From Cervus elaphus (Eukaryota; Chordata; Mammalia; Artiodactyla; Cervidae), in contig NC_057843.1 of NCBI RefSeq assembly GCF_910594005.1, forward strand, positions 30,415,001 to 30,479,000: a DNA stretch of 64,000 nt. Direction: 5' to 3'. A program made the position numbers and the translations under genes. The notes beneath the pieces were generated by a model. It saw nothing but the letters and a program-made list of their open reading frames with translations. It did no database searches and was not told the DNA's origin. This document shows, one piece after another, positions 41,401 to 53,400 of the stretch. Position 1 is the stretch's first letter; every line of letters starts with the position of its first letter.

Positions 41401-44400
41401 CATCCCTTATAAGATTTCTGGTTTGCAAATATTTTCCCTTTCTTTGGGTTACTGTTTTACTCATTTGATAGTACTTTTCAATGAAAAAAAAAGATTTTAC
41501 TTTTGCTGACGCCCAATTTTTCCGTTTTTAATTTGCTGCCTGTGCCTTTGGTGTTATAGCCAAGAAATCATTGCCAAACCCAACTTTACAAGGCTTTCTC
41601 CTTGTATTTTCTTATGAGACTTTACAATTTTCTTTATTTTTTATAGGGTTGAACTTTGGCGAGAACCAAGCAAATCCTTGGGCATCAGCATTGTTGGTGG
41701 ACGAGGGATGGGGAGTCGTCTAAGCAATGGTGAAGTGATGAGGGGCATTTTCATCAAACATGTTCTTGAAGATAGTCCAGCTGGCAAAAATGGAACCCTG
41801 AAACCTGGAGATAGAATAGTAGAGGTACCCTCCACTTAGCTTTCTGTGCTAAAATTACATACCTGGGCTATCCTCTTTACCAAGGGAATGATCATCTTTA
41901 CACTGACTCAACACTCGAGTAAAATATGTTTGTTGTTAAAGAATTTCTTTCTTATTTCTTTGTTTTCATCCATAATTTTTATCTTCAATATATGATGACA
42001 CATTATATATATATTGATAGGTGTTTGGAGGTATAACCAACTGTTTTAAAAAATGTTTGTGCTGAGATAAATTACTAAGTTCAGTTAAAAAAACAAAGCA
42101 GATTTCTTGGGGAATAATTGTTTAAAGTATGTGTACACACACAAAATGTATACATCACAGTTGAACACTCAAATGAGACTTTATTTCAGGAAATACCTAA
42201 ATGTTGTTGGATAAGATTTTTTTAAATGAGTCTTCTTGGTAGTTTTTTATGCTGATATCCTCATTACCTTTTATAGAAAGGTCTCCCCACCACCCCCACC
42301 AACCCAAGTTTGGCTTTTCCTCCTCATTGCTTTGCCCATTCCCCACTCATCACCGAGGGCTGTGTGTATGAGTATGCACGTGTGCATTGGTATGTATGTG
42401 CATGTATGTACACATCTCATTATATGTGAGAGAGAAGCATTTGGTCGAATTGTATCTAATCCCTTCATTCAAAGCTAAGTTTAATATTTTATATGTACTC
42501 TTCTCACAAGTCACTCATCATTTACTCAACAAGTATTCCTAGAGCAACTGTTGCATTCCAGGTGCTATAACAGGCTCTGGGCATCCCACAGTAAATAAAA
42601 CATCCAGCCTGCCTGTCAAGTGGGACAGACCTGACAAGTAATCAGGTCACTTCAGAACAGTGTGATGAATTATTTGATTAACATAAGCATAGTTTTAGTA
42701 AATGTGTAGAGGAAGGTCAGCAAATCCTGACCCAGATTTGCTAGGTTGTCAGGAGGTAGAGAGTCAATTAAGAGAGACAACTTCCAAACAAAAACCAACC
42801 GATCACTTTGTTACTATAGCAACCATTATTTTTACTTTGTACAAGTGATTGTCTCTCATTTTCTAAGTCCATATAACTTACACACTAAGATGCCTTAATT
42901 GTGTAGAGGGAGGTGGTAAAATCAGCCACAACGTGAACATTGTGGGTGTTGATCTGTTGTTTAAAGTATATGTATACTGGGAACTGACAGAAGATTGAGA
43001 CTTGAGAGAAAGCAAGGGCTCTGTCTGCTGTTTCTTTTTCTTCTTCTGACTGTTTATAAGGAAGAATGATGGGTTTTTTTCTCTCTCTTCCTGTGTCTTT
43101 GCTCTTAAATGATACCTTAGCCCCATGTTAAATAATTCTTTCTTCATTAGAGTACTACATGAAATTTCTAGTTTAGGTTTGTCCAAGGCAATTTATTTTA
43201 TGAATACTTGACTACTGAATACTTTTGACCTAAGTAGAAAAGTTAAGAAATGTTTATAATTATTTTGAGAAAGAATTAATCATACTTTGCACCAAAGTGT
43301 TGTTTTAATGTATCAGTAGAGTTAAACACCCCTTTGAAATTGAAACGAAGTTTTTTTCCATGTGCTAAAATACTGCTCAGTGGCAGTTTCTTGAATGCCG
43401 TTATGTGCAGGGTCCTTTTTCAGTAAATAAGAAAGCCTTAGGCCTCTGTGCTCCTTGGAATTCTCGAACATGACTCTGCTAAGAATCTGACATTCTAGAG
43501 ACCTATGAAATATTCCATGAAAAGTATACAGTTCTTTGGACTTGAGCAAAGATATTTAATTTTCTGTTACATTTTCCCACTAATGAAATATATACTAAAC
43601 ATATATACTTTTATTTTGCAAAAAGTTAGAAGCCATTTTTAATACGCACTGAAAGAGATGTTGCTATTTCATCTAAGTATCAACCTGAGAGAAGTTTAAA
43701 ATAAAATACAGTGTATAATTATTTTAAAGGTGGTAAGGTTCTTCGCAGAGATGTAATAATTTTATTTTTCAGAATCGTGTCTACTCTGATTTTGCTATTT
43801 TTATTGTATATATCATTCTCTGGCAATTGGAAATGTTAAAAGTATACCAGTATACTATAGTTTTCTGGCAGGATTAGCATTTGGCCTTTCAGACTGTTTT
43901 CCTTCCTGTTCATGTAGTGCGTAAGCTGAGCTGATCATCACCCAGACAAGCCGTGGTCAATAAAAAGTTCCAAAATAACTTTCATTCTCAAGCTATTTAT
44001 ACAAGATTTGCTAACAAGTAAGCACAATTTCTTGGCTTCCAACTCGTGTCATGTCTACTGCAAAGATTCTTTTGCCAAACGAACCTTACCATAACCTGAT
44101 TTTTCTGTACATCAGAATTTTGTTTTTAACTTTAAGCTTCCCTAACAAAAATACACAAAGCATCACACACCCACTTCCCAGACTGCTCTGTGATGACTGG
44201 GAAGAAAATTTGTACAGTGACTTTTATGATGAAAACAGCTCTACTAGGCAGTTCCCTTGTCTTATTTCTCTGATGATGTGATTTGTCAATTTAAAGGAAC
44301 AACTGGGCAGTGTAAGGAAAGTAGAAGCAGAGCCTTCATTCTAATTGATTATTATTTCAGTTGCTTTTTGGAGACATAAATCTGTGTCCAAAACAAGGGA

Positions 44401-47400
44401 CCACACGTCTGCTGGACAGATGAAAAATTCTGGAGCCTCACAAGTAGTCTCAATTATTTTTGAATCTGAAAAAGATTTTTTAGGAGCCTCACCCAGGATT
44501 CTCAAAACTCCAAATCAGCAAATTGTTCTGTTGTTCTGTAGCTTCTTAAAATGTTAAGCTGAGGCCTTCCATTGCAGGTGGATGGCATGGACCTCAGAGA
44601 TGCAAGCCATGAACAAGCTGTGGAAGCCATTCGGAAAGCAGGCAACCCTGTAGTCTTTATGGTACAGAGCATTATAAACAGACCAAGGGTAAGCGCAAAC
44701 AAAGGGCAAGGTAGGCGTATCCAACAGTGTTCAACTTGGTATCTAACGTATCCAGGGCCAAGTTGTTTCTAGGACCCGAGATCAAGCCTTGAAATCTCAG
44801 GAGACTTTTAAAAAGTTTGTTTTGTTTTTTTTTCCCCATTGAGTTATCCTGAAAATCCTTCTACCATGTATAACAGACACTTGAAGTCTGTTGAAAACAC
44901 ATAGAAGTAGGATTCACTGGTGGCCCATAGGCATCTAGATGGATAATCATTAGTTTCACTATAGTCATAAAATATGTAAGTTATTAAGAAGGATGTGGTG
45001 GAGTTATTCAGGTTGATAGTCTGTGATGTCTAGTCAGGTCTCTGAGAAATTAGAGTTCATTTTCTTTATAAATTCAGAATTTCTAGTATGCAATCTGTGA
45101 TTTCCTGTGCATGGTCTTTAATGCATCTGTCTATCTTAGTGGACATTAACTTTGCATATGATGGATTTTTTTGTTTGTTTGTTTAAGCTGTACGTTTATA
45201 TACTCAGAATTTCATACCTGCTGTTTCCCAGCCACCATCACTGAATAGCTCTTATCACTGTGTAGCCCCTGGTGGACAGAGACCTATTAATCCATTTTAC
45301 TGTTGGTTATTACAAGTGAAATGGCTTTAAAAATATTTTAGAAATCTAAGCACATCCAGTGCATGTTGTTGATGAAGATACTAAGAGAAGCTTTGTATGT
45401 TTGGTAGGTTGCCAAAGATGAACATTATGCCAGTAGTTTAAAACTATTTTTCCTATATCTTCTTTATGCCTCAGTGGAAAAAAAGTTTTTTTTCCCCCTG
45501 TGCAGTAGCTCTTAAACATACTGGGCCTTAGAAAGTTCTTCAGATTTACTGAGAAGTTAGCGTAGCATTTCAGCAGTTTCTTAGAAGTCCTGAGGCTCAT
45601 ACAGGGTCCACTTCTGGATATAAGAATCTGTCATACTGATTCTTTTTGAAATAACTGCTTATTAGCTTTTAGGGTTTGTTGTCTTTAAAAAGAAAATATT
45701 AACACATGTAAGAAAAGTGAAAAAGATCATCTGAAATTTAAACTGTGTAATTTTATTCATACAATATATTTAACTTTAATTTTTAAAGTTAAAAATTTAA
45801 GATAGCAATGTGAAGTTATGGAGGAAGCAGCGTAGTGAAAAGGTATTTAGAGATCAGTAAAAGAAACATTTCAATATTTGCTGCCCCAGGAAACAAACTG
45901 ACCAGATTTATCTTGTTGGTTTTTCCTTTGGTCGTCATGACAGGTGAGGCTCTGGTCTGAGTTCACTCTAAGAAATGAATTAGTAGTTCCTAATGTAAGC
46001 AGTTATCTTCACATTTGCAGTTTTTAATCATTCAATTATTTATTGTTAGGTGAAAATTATCCATTCAGATAGGAAAATCTGCCAAATGGTGGGACCAGAT
46101 CATCCTGCATTCTTTTCAAATGCTATTCAGTTTGTTTAAATAACTACAGATCTTTCATTTGTTTCCATTTGCTATGTTAAACATAGACACAGCATGATGA
46201 TGTTGGTAAATGGCTGTTTAAGTTAAAGCTGTTTTATGTGTGTGTGTGTGGGTTTTATTCTTTTTTTATTTTTACTTTCCAACTTTTGTATCATTTAGGA
46301 CAGTACTACAAACTGCTGAGTCGGATTCTCAGATTACTTTTAAATATTAAACTGCAAATATTTGTTTCAGTGCCAAGTTGCATTTTCTAATGTGCTGGGA
46401 AGATATTTTCTCATGCACCTGGAAAATATTCCTGTTTTATTATCTGAGGTATAATGACACCCGATTTATAGTAATATTCCAGAATAAATCGTGCTTAGAC
46501 TGACATGTGTAGTCACATGATACGTGACAGGGTTTAGGACCTGATACCCTAAAACAAAACACCTTGGCATACTGAATATTTAAATAGAAGTTATTTGAGA
46601 AAAGGCAGGTGCTAGAAGGACTCTGACCTCTCCTTTCTCCCCTGAAACAAGTCATAAGACTCTCCTGAGAGATCTTTGGGAGAGGCGCGTCCTTACCTCC
46701 AGATGAGGAGGACCCCTGAGAGGAATCTGAATGAACAGGCCTTGCTAAGTTTTCCACAGTTAACTATGCTTAGCTCATGCTGTTTCGTCCTGTCATATTT
46801 TCCCCAACTTTCTACTCTTCATCAGCCCTCCCATAAAAGCACTCAGACTTAACCATTTCTTCTGGTCTTCATTGCCCAGTGGAGGCCCTGTGTCGCACAG
46901 AACTTAGGTTACATCAGTATGCATGTTTTTTTTCTCATTAATTTGTTGTTTGTTACAGAGATCCAACCAAGAGTCTTAAGATGGGTAAAGGAAAGATCTC
47001 TTTCCTCCCCTACAGTAATATTTTGCTTTGGGAAATGAGAAAAAAAAACTTGTATTTAAAATGAGATATTGGGCTTCCCAGGTGGTGCCAGTGGTAAAGA
47101 ACCCGCCTGCAAATGCAGAAGACATCATGCCGCTGCAGTCGCTGGGTCCAGACGATCCCTGGAGGAGGGCGTGGCAACCGCTCCAGTACTCTTGCCTGGA
47201 GAATCCCATGGACAGCGGAGCCTGGTGGGCTTCAGTCCATAGGGTTGCAAAGAATTGGATATGACTGCAGTGACTTAGGACTTCCCCAGTAGCTTAGTGG
47301 GTAAAGAATTTGCCTGCAATGCAGGCAGATGTGGGTTCGATCCCTGGATTAGGAAGATCCTCTGGAGAAGTAAATGGCTATGCCCTCCAGTGTCCGTGGC

Positions 47401-50400
47401 TGAAAAATCCCATGGACGGAGAGCCTGGCGGGCTACAGTTCATGGGGTCACAAAAGTTGGATACAACTTAGCATGCACACCTTAGCACAGTACAACAAAA
47501 TGAGATATACTTAGTTTTCAGTAATTTACTTATCTGTGGAATTAATCGTGTCTCCAGGAATCTGCAGGGAAAAATATCATAAATACTTCAGAGTTTTTTT
47601 GGGCTTCTGTGGTGGCTCAGTGGTACAGAATCTGCCTGCCAGTGCAGGAGACATGGGTTCCATCCCTGGGTTGGGAAGATTCCCTGGAGGAGGAGATAGC
47701 AACCCAGTCCAGTATTCTTGCCTGGAGAGTCCCATGGACAGAAGGGCCTAGCAGGCTACAGTCCATTGGGTCGGTTGCAGAGTCAGACACAACTTAGCTA
47801 CCAAACAAGAGTCTCTTAATGGTAAATGTTTTATTTGTGGATATAATAAAGCATCAAGAAAATCTTGTACATAGACTGAAAACTAGTCAGTATTTTTAGC
47901 TCTTCAACTGTTCAAGAATTAGAACTTCCCAGAACTAACCCTGATAATTCCACCGGTATGACAGTTCACAGTTCAGTCTGACCACATTGTCATATTAAGG
48001 GGTGGGCCCCACTAATTTGGGCCAGATGATGATTTTGTCTTCCCTGTGCTTCTTAGTTAATAAAATTTCTATTTTTTATCAGCCCTTGGAACTATAAACA
48101 CGTTTCTTCATTGATTTTTTAAGGAGAAATACACTCTCCCTATAAATCCTTCCCTAATAATAGAATGTTCTGCTATTTCATGTGCTCTGCTCACCCTGTC
48201 CTTTTATACTCTCCTTTCAGGGCCAAATTCTAATCCTATGTGAGCTGCAAGTTGAAAAAGCAAAAAGCAAAGCCAAACAAAAAAAACCAGAGCTCTTTTC
48301 AAATATTCCATTTCTTGACGTCATTGTTTTGATTCATCTTGTTCTACAGAATTATAAAGGAAATATAAAACCTTACAATTCCATGTATGAGGATTAGAAA
48401 TAATCTACCTTCCATAACATTGAGTTATTTTGCCTAGGATGTGCTTTTAATCTCTGCCTGGTCAATTCTTCCACCTTAATAAATTTTTTTTTTTTGCGTT
48501 TGTGATCTTCCCCTTTGTAAAGCAGGAGCTGACATTTTAAATAAAAAAGCAGAGGGAAAGTTGAGATGAGCAGAAATGTCAGCGTGCCCATTTCTTTTGC
48601 CCATCTTCCTTCTGTAGGAAAAAACTCTGTAGGAAGAGCAGATTGAAAGGGTGATGTGGCATAAGCTTTACTATAGCAGTACTGAGTGAGGGTTGTCTCT
48701 GTAGAGGGCAGGGTGGTGTCACATGACAACCTCTTCCTACTCTTGATGCTCGCCAGTAGGGCTTTTTTATAGAGAGAAGTAACACAAACAGTTAATTAGA
48801 GCCAAACAGAATTTTAAATGTCTGCAATTTCCTCTGAGAGATACAGTCAATAAAAGAAAAAGTAGTGTGAAAAAAAATTTATTGTGCTAAGGAAATTACT
48901 TTTTTTTACTATGAAAATGCTACATTCTCCTTGGCAGTCATCCTGCCTGTAATATGTATATTCAACACCAGTAGTCCAAGCTCAGGATATATCAGGCGAG
49001 CCACAAAACCTATGTGAACACTCTAAGGCAGGGCTTCAGATATTACCCAAACCTCATAAATTCCCCAATAAGATGGGAACTTTTATAAGAAATTAAAAAT
49101 AGCTGTCTGTCTATATTTTGTGGTATTCCTAGCACCATAAAAAGTGGGCAGAAATAGAGAACACCACTATAGGAAGTGGTTCATTTCTTTAAAAATTATT
49201 GATTCCCTTGTTTAAATAATACTATTGATTGAAGCAACCTTAAAATCTAATCAAGGTATAAAGAGACTCCTAACTGGGAAACAATAACAGAACACTGAAG
49301 ATTACCAGTGGACTAGAAGACACATGTTTAATTTGCATTCTGCAACTGATAGACTCTTATTTTTTTTTTTACCAAAACAGCATAATTTGCTTCTAAGTAT
49401 AAATAAAAAACCATTTATGGTTTTTAATATTGAAGCAGGTTTACTGATATGCATGGAACATATGTTAATATAAGTGGGTGAAATATATATGCTTATCTGT
49501 TGGTGATAGTGACAACATTCAGTGAAAATGAAAGAACTTTGGGGCCAGTTTGATAGACTTGCTTCTTGACGTGTTTTGTGGCCAGATTTAGATTTGAGTG
49601 TGGATTCACATTGCTCTAGGAAACACTTAGTTCTAGACTGTTTGATAAGATGTTGTTGTTAATGATGATATCTGATAGGATCTGATGTCACATATTTATT
49701 TAAGTCAGTAATTACTTTGTCCTTATAATAGAGTTGTTGTAAATACATTTCTCCTGCGCTCAGCGCCTCTTATGTTTCCTTTTAGAAATCCCCTTTGCCT
49801 TCCTTGCCGCACTGCCTTTCCCCTAAGTACAAGCTCAGCAGCACTAACCCATTTGCTGGTTCTCTACAGTTCCACGCTGACAAGGTTGGATAATGACCAT
49901 TGTCTTGCCATTGCCTTTTTCCCATGTTCTGTTCTTTGTTGCTACTGTGCCTTTGTCCCAGTTCAGTGTTGACTGAATTTGGGCAAGGAAAGAAAAAACT
50001 GTGTGTTTGGAGTGTGCATGCAAATCCTTTCTTAAGCACATTTTCTTGTCAGAACCTATTCATTTTTATAGCTGAAATTAGATGGCCCTTCTGAAGAGTA
50101 AGGGAAAATCGTGAGTCCACTGCCCTTCTTATATTTTGGTATGAGTTGAATTTTCAGATATGTAAATTTTTGTTAGTTGCAAAACATATAAGCTACTTTC
50201 ATACATAATTTCTCTAAAAACCTTGTATTAAGTCCTTCTCAGACTTATACAAGGTGGTCCTCAAAGCTCTTCTTTAGTTAATCAGCCCACACATAATTGT
50301 GTGTGTGCGAGAATCTGTTGAATATTCATAAAGGATGTCCGTGTAAATGCCTGATCAGGAAGCAGGGAACTGTTTCAACATTTGTAAATCTATACTTGGA

Positions 50401-53400
50401 TTTGTCATATTCTGATGAAATTATAAATCCAAAAATGAAACAAAAACTTACGAGAATTTGTATACTATAATTTGATTGTGAAAGGAGAAAAGCTGTTAAC
50501 AATTTTTTTCAGGGAGCATTTTATGAATATTCATTGGATTTTCATGTTATTGTAATACAGATAATCAAAGATGCTGTATCTGAAGGAATATGTTTTCTGT
50601 TACTGTAGGCATTACAGAATTCAAGTAGAGTTCTCTTCCGTTGTTCCCCAACTAATCCTTTTGCTCCCACACCATTTAAGGTTTGTCTTAGTGTGAAATT
50701 CTCATGAGTCAGTGAGTGTGTTACAGTGTGCTATGTGTGTACATTATACTTGTGTGCATACATGGCATGGAGTGATTTCAAGTACACTGCATTTTTGCCA
50801 GTGAAGGCTGAATGGTCTTCGTTAAAGAATTGTGTTTTTGTGGATAAATTTTTAGAAGTCAACAGCAAGCTAAATTCCACAATCTCAATAAGAATGAGAG
50901 TATCAGGCATAACAAAATAGAACACTTATTTCCTTTTTAGTAAATGCAGGCTTATATTGGCTTTATGATTAACCAGCTATGTTAGGGCAACATTTGAATT
51001 TATTCACAGTACGAAAATGTTCTGCCTAAGTAAGATCTTGAATAGTTTTTAGACAAGTGAATTTTGTTTGTTCATTTGTTTTTAAGGAAATAACAGCTCA
51101 GGAAAGTTATGCAGAGAGTAAGATCTATAAAATTTGCATCTGTAAATTTATTAAAATTATGACAAGTTAGACTTGATTCCACTTTTTCAAAATGAAATGG
51201 GCTTAATTCATGCTCCTCAAATTTTCCATTGTTAGTAAATTTTTAAAAGAATTTTAATGAGAAAAATTCTAAATTACATGTTTCTCCCTACCTTAGTATC
51301 ATTACTGACCCTTCTGGATCAAATGAAGTTTTTTATTTGTTTGTTCTTATGTATTTGTACATTGTTTTTTTGAAAGTTTTATGGCACAGCACTTGGGAAG
51401 ATAACAGGATTCTGTTGGCACTGGTAGATTCTGTCTGTTTGGCCAATGGTATGTAAACTAAGCATTTTAAATACAGCAGATTCTGTGACTTGAAAATTTG
51501 TTGCCCATCCATTAGTGGCTGTCAATCAGCTCACCTGTGCTTTGCCAGAAAAATAGTAATTCATGGTTACCAGGACCATTTTGTGGGTAGCTTAGAGTCC
51601 TGAAGTAGTGTCTGAATCATTAAAGAAAGATCATATTCAGCGCCCTATGGTTTTATTTTTAGGTATATTTTGACTCTTAACACCACTGAATAATTTCTAA
51701 GTATTTGTACATTCCTTTTATTTACTATATTCTATGAGAAGTACTTTTAATCACATTTTTTTCCAGATATACATGTGTAAAATAAAATGAGGCAAATCAG
51801 AGGGATTTTTGTATAGGAAAAAAAAGAAAACAGAGAAAGAAGGAGAAATGTAGGCTCAAGGCATCAGGGACAGCCTGACACCGGGGTTGGAACTTTAACT
51901 GGGTGTCTGTGACCCTTGATTTAGGTCCTCTGTGTCTTACTGTAGAAACTGGAGGAGAAAACAGTGATACAGTGGAAAGTGCATTGGGTAGGTTAGAAAT
52001 TAAGCAAAGAGAAGTCTAGTTTCACTAGGTTATTCTGAACAAAATCTTTCGCTTCTCATGGCCTTGGCCTTTAATCTGTAAAGTGACTTAAAGACGTTCC
52101 TAACTCTAATCTGCTTGAGAATCTTTAATATAAAACCTTGACCCACTATGTTTCAATTAAGAAAAGGAAAGAACCTGATGATACCAAATCCTTTTCTTTT
52201 TTTTTTTAAATTAAGACTTGTAGACTTAAGCGACAGCAAACATACCAACCAAGCTTTGGGTTTTTATGAAGTATTCAACCCTGTTTTTCCATTTATGTTT
52301 AGGGCTACCTTGGCAAGCGGCTGGTGGTTTTGTCCCTTAAAACCAGCCTCTCAGATCTGAATTTGTGTGCTCTTTGCTAACAAGCAGTCACCCTGGTAGA
52401 GGCTCCTGCATGTGCAGTGCTTATTTCATGAATTTGTTGAGTCGTGTGGAGAGAGGATTCAGGTAGCAATAGAAATATTTATATATAATCTCACTAACAA
52501 GCTTTGAACTGCTTTGTTCAATTACATGATTAACTTCGATACTTTGTTTCCAGTTTCTTGGAAGACTTTTTTAGACTTCCACAGTCTTGTCCAGATGAGT
52601 TTTGAATGAGAAGTTTTTTCCCAAAACACGAAATTTGTACAACTTTCCATCTTCAGTTATTTAAGCCTGCAAATTGAGTAATTCTTCACCTAAAATACCA
52701 TGTAATCACTTAATGGATTACTCTCTGAACATACTGATTTATTTAGTGTATTTAAACTTTACCTGAATCCTGTCTGCCATTTTTATATATGTGTATCTTC
52801 CCATTATTTAATATGTTAGATATTTTAAAGCTAATAGTTTGGTTTCTGATGTTGCAGTCTTACTTCTTTTCCTTGAGTTTTCCTTCCTTAGACTACACAT
52901 ACCCACTGCATTCTTCTTGTTCCCACAGGTGCCCAGTCAGTCAGAATCAGAGTCAGAAAAGCCTCCTCTGTGCCACTCACCTCCACCCCCGCCTCCAGTG
53001 TTGGCAGAAATGAGTGGGGATCATGCTCTGTCATCTGCAAATGAAACCTCAGAAGATGTGGATGAAGAGGATGAGTTTGGTTACAGCTGGAGTAAGTTGT
53101 CTGTTTCAAATGCATTGACTTATTTTTTTTTTATTAGTTGGACGCTGATTACTTCACATTTCAGTGGGTTTTGTCGTACATTGATATGAATCAGCCATAG
53201 ATTTACACGTATTTGTAAGAGGTATCAAACTGTTCATAGCTCTGGGTCTCTCAAGAGCTTATGCCTCAGATGGGTAAGTACATTTCATCTTCAGTTACAC
53301 GTAATGCAGTTTTGTGTAGAAAAAAACTAATTTTGTTGTACTTGAATATAACACACATTCCTGAGGCACGAAATCACCTTTCTTCTGTTTTTTAAATCTG

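Larger units (their letters stand above)
35019..41646 (+). other. MPDZ: MPDZ intron (6.6 kb) ending in antisense L1
   Basis: Holds MIR (35085), Bov-tA antisense fragment (36129), sense L1 3' end (36340), old L1 (37400), antisense MIR (38040) and Bov-tA fragment (38362). A pyrimidine-rich stretch of unassigned old sequence follows (39.2-39.9 kb), then a long antisense L1 (40280) with an inserted CHR-type SINE (41060). Confidence 0.88.
44689..49785 (+). other. MPDZ: MPDZ intron (5.1 kb)
   Basis: Contains three Bov-tA copies in the same orientation within 740 bp (47070-47808). The rest is AT-rich and shows no recognisable repeat or gene; a short TG run lies at 46236-46251. Confidence 0.85.

Noticed and set aside
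52839..53189. Methionine-initiated open frame covering exon 15 and both flanks
   Set aside because: It reads through the strong acceptor at 52928 and donor GTAAGT at 53092; only 52929-53091 fits the MPDZ frame and phases.
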